Below are positions 51,276-62,476 of a DNA stretch of 64,000 nucleotides, one piece after another. Numbering within the stretch: position 1 is the stretch's first letter; every line of letters begins with the position of its first letter. The notes under the pieces were generated by a model that did no database searches, had not been told where the DNA came from, and saw only the letters and a program-made list of their open reading frames with translations. The translations under genes were made by a program, and so were the position numbers. Source of the DNA: Larix kaempferi (lineage: Eukaryota > Streptophyta > Pinopsida > Pinales > Pinaceae); the NCBI GenBank assembly GCA_027924585.1, contig BSBM01000361.1, forward strand, positions 40,254,501-40,318,500. The letters run 5' to 3'.

Positions 51276-52505
51276 ATGGACATACTAGAGGAATCATCAG
51301 AGGACAAATATCCTCGTAATGAGCATAATAATAATAATAATAATAATGAAGGAATATATGTTGAATTAAATAACCAATCTTTAGAACTTCTTCGTATTGT
51401 AAAAGATTTGAAATCTGAGATAAGAACTGTTAAAGAAGAAAATGAACGTATTTTGAAAGCACGGGAAGAGTTAAAATAGATTCTAATGGAGAAATACCAT
51501 CACGAAGAAAGAGGAAGGAAATCAGAAGTAAATTCTAATTCTGGTACAAAGTCCCACAAACATAAACACAACAAAACAAATAATGGTAAAATTATTAGTT
51601 ACTCTTCATCTGAATCTGATCAAAGTAATTGTAAATCTGATCAAAGTAATTGTAAATCTGATCATGACAGCAGTGACAGTGATTGTTGTTCCAAGAAGAG
51701 GAAGTATAAGCATCATGAACAAATTACTGGAGAGTTTAAAAAGATTAAGCCACCAACTTTTAATGGCGAAACTTAAAAGGGTGAGACAGTTGAAGCATGG
51801 ATGTCTAGAATGAAGAAGTACTTTAATAATTACGATTACTCTTCTCAACTAAAATCCAAGATGGCTATTTACAATTTGATCGGAAAGGCGGATATTTGGT
51901 GGCAGGATCTTAAAAGAATTAAGAGCATAAAGGAAAGAGACGTAACCTGGAATATGTTTAAAAAGTTATTTAAGAAAACGTTATAATCAGAATAGTACTA
52001 TGAAGATAAGTCAAAAGAGTTTTACAATTTAAAATTGGGTACTATGAACATGATGCAGTTGTGTAGCAAGTTCCTTAGCTTGCTGAGGTATGTACCTTAC
52101 ATGGTCGAAAAGAAACCTAAGGTGCAAAGGTTTCTAAGTTGTCTACCTTTCAAAATAAAAGACATGATTGAGTATGATAACCCTTCCACTCTAGAAGAGG
52201 CTATGAGGAAAGCAAATTTATGTTTTCATCAAAACAGAAAAAGAGAAGGAACAACTGGCTCGAAAAGTAATAAGTCTAATCATTTCGAGCATAAAAAGAA
52301 GAGCTTTAATCATAATTCTGGAAGTTTTAAGAAAACTTTTAATAACAGAAATTTTCCAGGTAATAATAACTACAGAAGTAATACACCACAGAATTGTACT
52401 GCTGCAAGAAATGTACCTAATAACAATAACAACACTAGGTATGTTGAATAGAAAGGACCTTTGAAGTGTTTTGATTGCGGTGAACCACATAAAAAGCAGA
52501 ATTCC
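51276..52505 (+). pseudogene. Tekay internal 1 gag
   Basis: Starts at the ATG at 51276 (MDILEESSEDKYPRNEHNN). An Asn-rich stretch and a coiled coil (LLRIVKDLKSEIRTVKEENE) precede a Ser/Asp/Lys-rich linker. The gag core follows: KIKPPTFNGET, AWMSRMKKYFNNYDYSSQLK, IYNLIGKADIWWQDLK and YDNPSTLEEAMRKANL. An Asn-rich tail and a Cys motif, CFDCGEPHKK, close it. All pieces lie in one frame with stops at 51477, 51774, 51984 and 52449. At 51477 and 52449 internal 2 has CAG where this copy has TAG. The knuckle's last Cys is lost. Not functional. Confidence 0.82.
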
Positions 52506-53200
52506 CACACAACAAAAGGATAGTCAACAATATTCATAGCATACAAGCGGAGCCAATATTTGGTAATGTGGCAAGAGAAATTCCAAGGATAAATGTAGCG
52601 CTGGAAAATATCAAGCAAACCATCAAACGTCCGTGGTCGAAATCAAAGGTTACTATAGAAATTTTATTGAAGGGTTCTCACGAATTGCAAATCCCATTGC
52701 TTCTTTGCAGAAGAAAGGGAAGAAATTCGTATGGGATCAAAAGTGTCAAGAAAGCTTTAATAAGTTAAAAGAATTATTAACCACTGCACCAATTTTAAAA
52801 ATTGTTGATCCTAACAAAGACTTCGTTGTATGCATTGATGCGTGCAATGATGGACTTGGTGGGGTCTTAACTCAAGAAGGTCATGCTATTGCTTTTGAGT
52901 TTAGAAAATTAAAAATTCATGAAAAGAATAATGCAACTTACAATCTTGAGTTGGCAATCGTGATACATGCACTAACAATGTGGAGCCATCACTTGATTGG
53001 AAGAAAATTCACATTAATGATAGATAATAGGGTTTAAAGTATTTGTTGGATCAAACAAATCTTAACGCAAGGAAAGCTAGATGGCTAGCTTTCCTTAGCG
53101 AGTATGATTTCGAGATTCAACACATTAAGGGAAAAGAAAACAAAGTTGTTGAGGCATTAAGCAGGAATCCCATATTAAGCTTTATGGCAGCAATCAACAC
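52506..53200 (+). pseudogene. Tekay internal 1: deletion junction, RT tail and RNase H
   Basis: Just after gag the frame reads AREIPRINVALEN and then joins VEIKGYYRNFIEGFSRIANP, the end of RT, at about 52635-52660. Protease and nearly all of RT (including any YVDD box) are absent. RNase H follows: FVVCIDACNDGLGGVLTQEG, NLELAIVIHALTMWSHHLIG, FTLMIDNRV, then a break by one base near 53037 and KARWLAFLSEYDFEIQHIKG. The acidic residues are mostly kept. The junction is identical in internal 2. Confidence 0.82.
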
Positions 53201-54400
53201 GTTTAAGATAGATTTGGAAAATCAAATTGAAGAAGGACTTAAACAAGATGAAAATTATCAAAAATTGCTTGGTAAACTTGCTGAAAATGTATCTGAAAAT
53301 TTAATAATCGATTTCAGCATTAATAGAAAAGGCTTAATGACTTATAAAAATAGAATTTATGTACCAAATGTGTCAAAAGTTAAGCTGTTGATTTTGGATG
53401 AAGTTCATAAGAGTCCTTATTAAGAACATCCAGGTTATCAGAAAATGATAACTATGTTAAGGAAGGATTATTTTTGGCCCAGCATGAAAAATGAAGTGGT
53501 TGAATACATATCCAGATGTTTTGAATGTCGGACCATTAAGGAAGAACATCAACATCCAGCTGGACTATTACAATCATTGCCAATTCCAGAATGGAAATGG
53601 GAGATTATAAGTATTGATTTTATTACAGGTTTGCCTAAAAACCTGAAACAGAATGACTCAATAATGGTGGTTGTGGACAAGTTAAGTAAGCCTGCTCATT
53701 TTATTCTTGTTAAAACAACTTTTACAACTTCTAACATTGCAGATGTATTTATGAAGCAAATCTTTTGCTTGCACGAAATCCCAAAAGTAATTATTTCTGA
53801 CCGAGACTCTAAGTTCACTGGAAATTTTTGGACAACACTCTTTAAAGGTTTAAATACTAAACTAAATTTCAGCACTTCTTTCCACCCACAAACGAATGGT
53901 CAAACAGAAAGGGTAAACCAAATTTTAGAAGACATGCTAAGAATGTATGTCAAAGATCAACCATCTAAGTGGAAAGATTATTTACATTTAGCAGAACTTG
54001 CATACAATAATCATTATTAAACATCTGCTAAGTTAAGTCCATTTGAGATTTTGTATGGAAGAAAATGTTGTACTCCTATTTCTTGGGATAACCCTGTAGA
54101 CAGATTAATGCTAGGACCAGATTTATTGAAAGAAATGGAGTTAACTGTGAAACATGTTCAAGGTAACTTAAAAGTTGCCCAAGATCGGCAAAAATGTTAT
54201 GCATATTTGAAACGCACTGAAAGAGAATTTCAGGTTGGAGGCCATGTTTTTATAAAGGTAAAACCCAAAAAAAGTTCTTTGAAGCTTGGGAGGTGTGCTA
54301 AACTAGCACTAAGGTACTGTGTACCATTCAAAATCCTATCAAGGATTGGAGATGTTGCATATCGATTGGCTTTGCCTTCTGATTTAAAAAGCCATAATGT
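53201..54400 (+). pseudogene. Tekay internal 1 integrase
   Basis: Zinc region with ILDEVHKSPY, a stop, EHPGYQKMITMLRKDYFWPS and CFECRTIKEEH. The catalytic core has IISIDFITGLPKNLKQ, VIISDRDSKFTGNFW and FHPQTNGQTERVNQILEDML, so D, D and E are present. A stop after AELAYNNHY (about 54018) precedes SAKLSPFEILYGRK. The C-terminal part continues as HVFIKVKPKKSSLKLG and YRLALPSDLKSHNVF. Integrates cDNA in intact relatives. Confidence 0.85.
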
Positions 54401-54665
54401 TTTTAGAATTTCTGTTTTAAAGAAGTATGTGCATGATGCTACTCATGTATTGTATTGGAATGTCATACGGGTGGAGCCCAAAAAAGATTTTCAAGTGGAA
54501 CCAGATTGTATTCTCGACAGGAGGGAAATTATGCATCATAATCATACCATGGGGCAGGTAAAGGTGCAATGGAAGCACCATAGCCCTGATGAAGCTACCT
54601 AAAAACTAGAAAGTAAAATGCGGGCAACATATCTAGTTCTGTTCCAGGACGGATTAGATGAATAA
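54401..54665 (+). pseudogene. Tekay internal 1 chromodomain
   Basis: VEPKKDFQVEPDCILDRREI, then GQVKVQWKHHSPDEAT, a stop where Trp is expected, and KLESKM. This is the plant chromovirus type of chromodomain at the integrase end, thought to steer insertion toward heterochromatin. Internal 2 has the same domain with Trp intact. Confidence 0.75.
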
Positions 54666-54695
54666 TAAGCAACACCGAGGATGATGTTGAGTTTA

Positions 54696-54707
54696 AGTGG
54701 GGGTGTT
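54696..54707 (+). promoter_or_regulatory. Tekay internal 1 polypurine tract
   Basis: TTAAGTGGGGGTG region just before LTR 2. A similar sequence precedes LTR 3. A few bases (TTT) separate the G run from the LTR. Confidence 0.6.
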
Positions 54708-57700
54708 TGTAACATACCCTTTTCGCTGAAAAATATTTTATGTTGGAAACATTACGTTAACTTTTATTGTAAAGTTTTATATTGGACAAGCTTCCAAGGA
54801 TGACTATAATTGCACACTATTTATTGTTTAATAAATTAAATAGGAGACAAACACCTAAGGGGACTGTTGAAAGAGTGTTTACTAACCCACTAGGTGGAAT
54901 GGAATCTGCGGTAGAATGCAATTGACAACTAGAAGCATCATGATGAAACTAACTAGCTGTTGGTATGGGACAACTCCCTTGAAATGTGGTCATAGTGCCC
55001 TGGAAGGTGGGATTGGAGATTGAGGCTCATTCATTCAAAACTGACCACTAAAGACCTAGGAAGTCTATATAATAGCCATCGAATTATGAACTGAGGTTCA
55101 TCACTTTTCCTTACGAGGAAATTTACCTTGGGGTTTTGTTGTGCTTGCACCCAAGAGATTCGATGAGGGGATATGCTGAGTTTTTTATCATGGTGTAAGT
55201 CTGCCTATTATACTACTAAGTGCAGAAGTTACATTGCTGAGTGCAGAAGGCATATTTTGAGTGCATAACTTATACTACTGAGTGTAGAAGTTATATTACT
55301 AAGTGCCTCGCTTCTACACAGATTCCATCTATTTAGTGGTTCAGTAAGCAAGCTTGGGGGTCCAAAGGAAGCAAGTAGTTTTGGCTGCTTCTTCTAGAAA
55401 AAGTTGGGAGGAATAGGCCTCCTTGGGTGTTTGTTGGCCCTATCTTCATTTACAGGTTCTACTTGTCTTTTCTAATTCTAAGTAGTTAAAATTTCTATCT
55501 GCAATTATTGAATTACTGTTTTCAAGGATATTATTAAACAAATGGATTTATTTTAGTTTATGACCTAATTAGGATTCTGTATAGTAATGATTATGTAAGA
55601 TGAATTGAATAAAATATTTCTCTGCATTTTTCTCCATGCTAATGGTTATGCATCGTACTCTAGTACAAAGAAGAGATTATGGTAGATAAATTGATAGGAA
55701 TATTTCCAAATGAATGAGAAGATCAATACTGTTGTATTTCATTAGTTTTTCTTAACTTTAATATTTTGTATTAAATAATATAATTCTACGTCTTTCTCTT
55801 ATCCTTCCTTTCATCAGTCAATTGTTTAAGGTTCACTGTATTTTTATTTCACAATTTTTTATTGAAATAACAGCTGCAAAATAATTATTTCCTAAGTACA
55901 TAGTACTGTTATTCAATACTGCTAGCAAGTAAATATAATCACATAAACAAACAGAACTCTTTCTATTACAAACAATGCATAATTATTTAGCACTAATCTT
56001 TATGCACAGTATTCATTTTCTGTTATATTATTTATTTATTTAAACTACAGTTAATCCCATTCACATTAAGCATAGGATTAGAAACCCTATCTTTTGGCTT
56101 CATCATTTTCCATAGTTATCGCAACTATTAAAACAAAGAACTATTATGTTAAATCCAAAACATAGTTTCGTTTAAAAAAACTCAAACATCATGACAGGTT
56201 TGTACCCTTCACTTATCAAACCCTAGAAATATCAATGTTTATCTTTCAGAATTAGAGTTTAGTTAAGCTTCAAATAGAACAAGAAACTGGTCATGATTTC
56301 GTTTCATAACTGAAAATAAAAACATCGGATTTTGGCTCACGGCCATCACAAAAATCGACAGGAAAGAATAACAAAGTGAAGCTTTCAACTCCATAAGCAT
56401 AGTCTTGAAAATGCTTATCATAAACATTCTTTAAGACAAAATTTTAAGAGCATCTCAACATAAACATGATACTACACTATCTCGTTTTAATTGAAAACCA
56501 TAAACAGTAAAACCATACGATTAGCTCGCTGTAGACATCTACTTTCAGAAGCTAAACATTTGTTATCATAACAGCAGAATATTTCTAAGAACCACACATT
56601 AAGGTTTGACCATTTTAAGCACAAGGTTAAACTCTCAATTTCCGAACTTTTCTTAAAATACAAGTGGCAAAACGATAAACTTCAAATGCATACAAACTAG
56701 AGCCCTGCTCTTAAATGCAAACACAAACACGATAAAGTAGGAAAACAAAGCTCTTTTATTATCAAAGACACAGTAGATTGCAAACGATAAGCTTCGCTTT
56801 CTTTACACAAAATAGAGCAACGCTCACAGTATCATCCACACAAACACAGGTCGAATGAAAAACACAATTCCTTTCATTTACCGAGAACAGTAGAAGGGTA
56901 AAAACCTCTCCTTAGTATTTTTTTTTACAGATTATACAATGGAAAACAAATACTATTGAAAACAATGACGAAAGGGTTGAGGATTTTATCTTCCCCAAGC
57001 TACCAACATCTTTTGACAAAGATCACTCCTAAGAGCCCAAGAAAACATGAAATCTTGGCAAAACACACATGAAGGCCCAATAGTCATCTAACCGGAGTAA
57101 CAAGCTAACCATCGAGGCTTACTAGTCTATTTACAGTTGCCAGTTTTCAAAACCTACGTTGGGAATCCATCGACGAAGATACCTACCATTTGAACACGAG
57201 TGTGGTTAAAACAAGCATTTGACAGAAGTCATTATAGGTGAAATAACAACAACTAGAACTCTCAAAACAGAATGGAAGACACAAGGTTCGAACCGAGAAC
57301 TATTACCTTTAAAAAAATTATCACGAGAGCAGAATGCGAAGAAAATGCAAACTGTACCCATTACTCCATCATCAAATGCGAAGAAGGGTGGACAACAACT
57401 CTGAAAATTATCACCTGATAGACAAGAAAATCCAAGTATCGAACCAACTTCCACGAAAAATCTATCCCTCATTCTGGAACTTTGATTTACAAGCTATCAC
57501 TGTAAAACACCATGAGAGTATCGGCTCTTAAGCTATCAACAGGTCACGATTTCGAACCGTGTGCACTCCACAAACACCTACTAACGAAACCCTGAAGGCT
57601 CTCGGTCTGTCTGCCTCTCCTCAGATCCACTACACTGAATTCCAAGGAAACAATAACTTCGTAGAACATAGTGGTGTTTAGTGTTAGATCCCAAAATCCA

Positions 57701-59029
57701 AACCCTTGCTAGATCAACGGTGGAGATCACCGAGGGGTTTTCACGTAAACCCAAACAAAAACCATATTAAAGACACCATCAATACCATATCCACCAAGGA
57801 GGACATCTCAGTTAAAATTTGAACCAAAACACTTATAGCTTATCACGAGGTTTGAACCATCACCACACCATCATCTGCCTAGCACTACAACGATGTCCAC
57901 GGAGACATTCCACTATCTCAGAAGTTGGGAGTATTAAATGCCAAGGGAAACCAAGTGCCTGCCAGCACGAAACCTTCACAGTTTTAATGTCACCCATTCA
58001 TATAATGTATCGATTGGTTGATAAAATGAACAACTTGGTTATGTAATAACACCTTGTGGTAAGTCAAGGTTGTATTAGTTTCTTGCTAGAAATTTAATAT
58101 GTTAAAGGGTCACACAAGGCACACACAAATTGTATATAGTCCTAGTTCATAGGATTATGTATAAGGCTCTACATTTATATATTCCAATATACTATAGAAT
58201 TTGTATATATTCTCTAGGCAAGAGATTGATCATGAATTTGTATATATTTCCTAGGATAGCATTTGATTTTTAGTTTGCAAATAGTTCCTAGGCTAAAGTT
58301 TAAATCAAATCTTGCATATAATTCTTAGGCTCTAGAGTATATAAAAGAATTGCATATTGATATTGCATTTTATTTGCACTTAGCCATAACATATAGACAT
58401 TGGTTATTCTCATAATTTGCATCAAATAGAAACTCACGATAACAATATATAGAGTTAAATTATAAAATATTGATCATATTCATTTGTTTGAACAAATTTA
58501 TAAAAGATTATTACAGGGATTATGAATATTACAACTGACATACCTCTGTTTTACAAACTAGGCTAACTAAAGTTCTCACCAATAGAATTTTTGACATTAG
58601 GTCTCTTAAATCATTAAGACTTTGGAGACACGGAAACTGGTTAGAAACTCTTCGGTCACATGTCGTAAACACTAAAGCTCTTACCTATAATCTGTGAAAA
58701 AGGATGATTCAAATGCTTTAGCACAATGCTAAGTAATCCTCGGAGCATCTGTAGGACCCCTTCATCATCAAACAGAAGAACAATAGTTAACACATATAAA
58801 CTTATATCATTCGATCAGCAACAAAAGAATTGTGAAAGTACGGTTGAGTGAGTTTAACATCGAAATGAAGATATTAATTATCTTGTTGCAAACATTACAC
58901 TTTTGACCAACACAGCATTTAGTACAGCAAGACGACATTTAAACATTTATTATATTTTCGCACAGTTAGATTACGCATTAAGAGCTATATCAAAAATTTT
59001 AAAATTTTTGTAAATTTCGGAATGTTACA
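54708..59029 (+). repeat. Tekay LTR 2 (4322 bp), shared by both internal regions
   Basis: Begins TGTAACATACCC and ends GGAATGTTACA, with 8-bp inverted ends TGTAACAT/ATGTTACA. It serves as 3' LTR of internal 1 and 5' LTR of internal 2. About 10% different from LTR 1 in the first 385 bp; later parts look closer to LTR 3. Confidence 0.92.
58338..58347 (+). promoter_or_regulatory. Late TATA box of Tekay LTR 2
   Basis: TATATAAAAG with the same upstream CCTAGG-type repeats as LTR 1. Confidence 0.65.
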
Positions 59030-59031
59030 TG

Positions 59032-59043
59032 TGGTATCAGAGC
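59032..59043 (+). promoter_or_regulatory. Tekay internal 2 primer-binding site (tRNA-Met)
   Basis: TGGTATCAGAGC, two bases after the end of LTR 2. Confidence 0.92.
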
Positions 59044-59173
59044 ACGAGTTCACACTCTAGGCCTGAAATAGGCTCACGCGCGCAAACATAAAGTAAAAAT
59101 CAAAAAGTTTATGTTACTATCTTTTATTTTTAATTTTATTTTGTACAGAACGATTTGTTATTAATTAACAGGT

Positions 59174-60469
59174 ATGGACATACCGGAGGAATTAGCAGAG
59201 GACAAATCTCCTCGTGATGAGCATAATAATAATAATAATAATAATGAAGGAATATATGTTGAATTAAAGAACCAATCTTTAGAACTTCTTCGTATTGTAA
59301 AATATTTGAAATCTTAGATAAGAATTGTTAAAGAAGAAAATGAATGTATTATGAAAGCACAGGAAGAGTTAAATCAGATTCTAATGGAGAAATACCAGCA
59401 CAAAGAAAGAGGAAGGAAATCAGAAGTAAATTATGATTCTGGTACAATGTCCCACAAACATAAACAAAAGAAAACAAATAATGGTAAAAGTATCAGTTAC
59501 TCTTCATCTGAATATGATCAAAGTAATGGTAAATCTGATCATGACAGTAGTGACAGTGATTTTTGTTCCAAGAAGAGGAAGTATAAGCATCATGAACAAA
59601 TTACTGGAGAGTTTAAAAAGATTAAGCCATGAACTTTTAATGGAGAAACTAAAAAGGGTGAGATAGTTAAAGCATGGTTGTCTGGAATGAAGAAGTACTT
59701 TAATATTTATGATTACTCTTCTCAGTTAAAAGCCAATATGGCTATTTACAATCTGCTCGGAAAGGCGGATATTTGGTGGCAGGATCTTAAAATAATTAAG
59801 AGCATAAAGGAAAGAAACGTAACCTAGAATATGTTTAAAAATTTATTTAAGAAAAAGTTCTTATCAGAACAGTACTATGAAGATAAGTCAAAAGAGTTTT
59901 ACGATTTAAAATTGGGTACTATGAACATGAAGGAGTTGTGCAGCAAGTTACTTAGCTTGCTGAGGTATGTACCTTACATGGTCAAAGAGAAACCTAAGGT
60001 GAAAAGGTTTATAAGTTGTCTACTTTTCAACATAAAAGACACGATTGATTATGATAACCCTTCCACTCTAGAAGACGCTATGAGGAAAGCAAATTTCGGT
60101 TTTGATCAAAACAGAAAAAGAAAAGGAACAACTGGCTCGAAAAGTAATAAGTCTAATCATTTCGAGCATAAAAAGAAGAGCTTTAATCATAATTCTGGAA
60201 GTTTTAAGAAAAAATTTAATAACAGAAATTTTCCAAGTAATAATAACTACATAAGTAATACACCACAGAATTTTACTGCTGCAAGAAATGTGCCTAATAA
60301 CAATAACAACACCAAGTATGCTGAACAGAAAGGACCTTTGAAGTGTTTTGATTGCGGTGGACCACATAAGAAAGTAGATTTCCCATGCAACAAAAGAACA
60401 GTCAACAATATTCATAGCATACAAGTAGAGCCCCAGTTGGTGATGTGGCAAGAGAAATGCCAAGGATAA
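59174..60469 (+). pseudogene. Tekay internal 2 gag
   Basis: Start ATG at 59174 (MDIPEELAEDKSPRDEHNN). Same layout as the first copy: Asn run, coiled coil, Ser/Asp linker, gag core (LGKADIWWQDLK, FYDLKLGTMNMKELCSKLLS, YDNPSTLEDAMRKANF), Asn-rich tail and a Cys motif, CFDCGGPHKKVDFPC, with Phe where the last Cys is expected. Stops near 59316, 59630 and 59826; the last is TAG in place of a Trp codon present in internal 1. The stops differ from those of internal 1, so each copy decayed separately. Confidence 0.82.
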
Positions 60470-61150
60470 ATGTAGCATTCGAAAATCACAAGCAGACCAT
60501 CAAACGTCCATGGTTGAAATCAAAGGTTACTACAAAAATTTTATTGAAGGGTTCTCACGAGTTGCAAATCCCATTACTTCTTTGCAGAAGAAAGGGAAGA
60601 AATTCGTATGGGATCAAAAATGTCAAGAAAGCTTTAATAAGTTAAAAGAATTATTAATCATTGCACCAATTTTAAAAATTGTTGATCCTAACAAAGACTT
60701 CATTGTATGTACTCATGTGTGCAACGATGGACTTGGTGGGGTCTTAACACAAGAAGTTCATGCTATTGCTTTTGAGTCTATAGAATTAAAAATTCATGAA
60801 AATAATTATGCAACTTATGATCTTGAGTTGGTAGTCGTGATACATGCACTAAAAATGTGGAGCCGTCACTTGATTGGAAGAAAATTCACATTAATGATAG
60901 ATAATAGGGTTTAAAGTATTTGTTGGATCAAACAAATCTTAACGCAAGGAAAGCTAGATGGCTAGCTTTCCTTAGCGAGTATGATTTCGAGATTCAACAC
61001 ATTAAGGGAAAAGAAAACAAAGTTGCTGACGCATTAAGCAGGAATCCTAGATTAAGCTTTATGGCAGCAATCATCACATTTAAGACAAATTTGGAAAATC
61101 AAATTGAAGAAGGAATTAAACAAGATGAAAATTATCAAAAAATTGCTTGG
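60470..61150 (+). pseudogene. Tekay internal 2: same deletion junction, RT tail and RNase H
   Basis: Joins gag-protease start to VEIKGYYKNFIEGFSRVANP at the same place as internal 1. RNase H: DGLGGVLTQEVHAIAFES and DLELVVVIHALKMWSRHLIG. The first catalytic Asp region reads VCTHVCNDG instead of VCIDACNDG, so a key Asp is lost. A one-base break near 60914 is shared with internal 1, and KARWLAFLSEYDFEIQHIKG follows. Confidence 0.82.
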
Positions 61151-62160
61151 TAAACTTGCTGAAAATGTATCTGAAAAATTTAATAATAGATTTCAGCATT
61201 AATAAAAAGTGCTTAATGACTTATAAAAACAGAATTTGTGTACCAAATGTGTCAAAGGTTAAGTTATTGATTTTGGATGAAGTTCATAAGAGTCCTTATT
61301 CAGAACATCCAGGTTATCAGAAAATGATAGCTATGTTAAGGAAGGATTATTTTTGGCCCAACATGAAGAATAAAGTGGCTGAATACATAGCCAGATGTTT
61401 TGAATGTCAGACCATTAAGGCTGAACATCAAACTTCCAGCTAGACTATTACAACCATTGCCAATTCCATAATGGAAATGGGAGATTATAAGTATTGATTT
61501 TATTACAGGTTTGCCTAAAAACCAGAAACAGAATGACTCCATAATGGTGGTTGTGGACAAGTTAAGTAAGGCTGCTCATTTTATTCCTGTTAAAACCACT
61601 TTTAAAACTTTTAACATTGCAGATGTATTTATGAAGCAAATCTTTCACTTGCACGAAATTACAAAGGTAATTATTTCTGACCAAGACTCTAAGTTCACTG
61701 AAAATTTTTGGACAACACTGTTTAAAGGTTTAAATACTAAACTAAATTTCAGCACTTCTTTCCACCCACAAACTGATGGTCAAACAGAAAGGGTAAACCA
61801 GATTTTAGAAGACATGCTAAGAATGTATGTCAAAGATCAACCATCTAAGTAAGAAGATTATTTAGATTTAGCAGATTAATGCTAGGACCAAATTTATTGA
61901 AAGAAATGGAGTTAACCGTGAAACAGGTTCAAGGTAACTTAAAAGTTGCCCAAGATCAACAAAAACGTTATGCAGATTTGAAACACACTGAAAGAGAATT
62001 TCAGGTTGGAGACCATGTTTTTATAAAGGTAAAACCCAAAAAAATTTCTTTGAATCTTGGGATTTGTGCTAAACTAGCACCAAGGTACTGTGGACCATTC
62101 AAAATCCTATCAAGGATTGACCTGTTGCTATCAATTATCTTTTCCATCTAATTTAAAAAG
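61147..62160 (+). pseudogene. Tekay internal 2 integrase, internally deleted
   Basis: Zinc region intact (HKSPYSEHPGYQKMIAML, CFECQTIKAEH). Core: SIMVVVDKLSKAAHFIPV, VIISDQDSKFTENFW and FHPQTDGQTERVNQILEDML. After DQPSK a stop and then a deletion of about 109 bp relative to internal 1 remove the AELAYNNHY to PVDRL stretch; CAG is present at both deletion edges. The frame resumes at MLGPNLLKEMELTVKQVQ and HVFIKVKPKKISLNLG. Not functional. Confidence 0.82.
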
Positions 62161-62437
62161 CCATAATTTTTTTCACATTTCTATTTTAAAGAAGTATGTG
62201 CACGATGCTACTCATGTGTTCAATTGGAATGACATATAGGTGGAGCCCGAAGGATATTTTCAAGTGGAACCAGACTGTATTCTCAACAGGAGCAAAATTA
62301 TGCTTCAGAATCGTACCCTGGGGCAGGTAAAGGTGCAATGGAAGCACCTTAGCCCTGATGAAGCTACCTGGGAACTAGAAAGTAAAATGTGGGAAACATA
62401 TCCAATTCTGTTCCACGAAGGATCAGATGATGAATAA
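62161..62437 (+). pseudogene. Tekay internal 2 chromodomain
   Basis: VEPDCILNRSKIMLQNRTLG, QVKVQWKHLSPDEATWELES and KMWETYPILFHEG. The aromatic residues of the fold (W in VQW, W in TWELE, Y in TYPILF) are present. The domain ends at a TAA near 62435. Preceding bases to 62240 carry small frame breaks. Confidence 0.8.
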
Positions 62438-62463
62438 GAAACATCGAGGACGATGTTGATCTT

Positions 62464-62476
62464 AAGTGGGGGTGTT
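62464..62476 (+). promoter_or_regulatory. Tekay internal 2 polypurine tract
   Basis: AAGTGGGGGTGTT directly before LTR 3. Confidence 0.6.

Noticed and set aside
57280-57310. tRNA-like T-loop GGTTCGAACC in Tekay LTR 2
   Set aside because: No matching acceptor, D or anticodon stems nearby; LTR 1 has changed bases in the same word.
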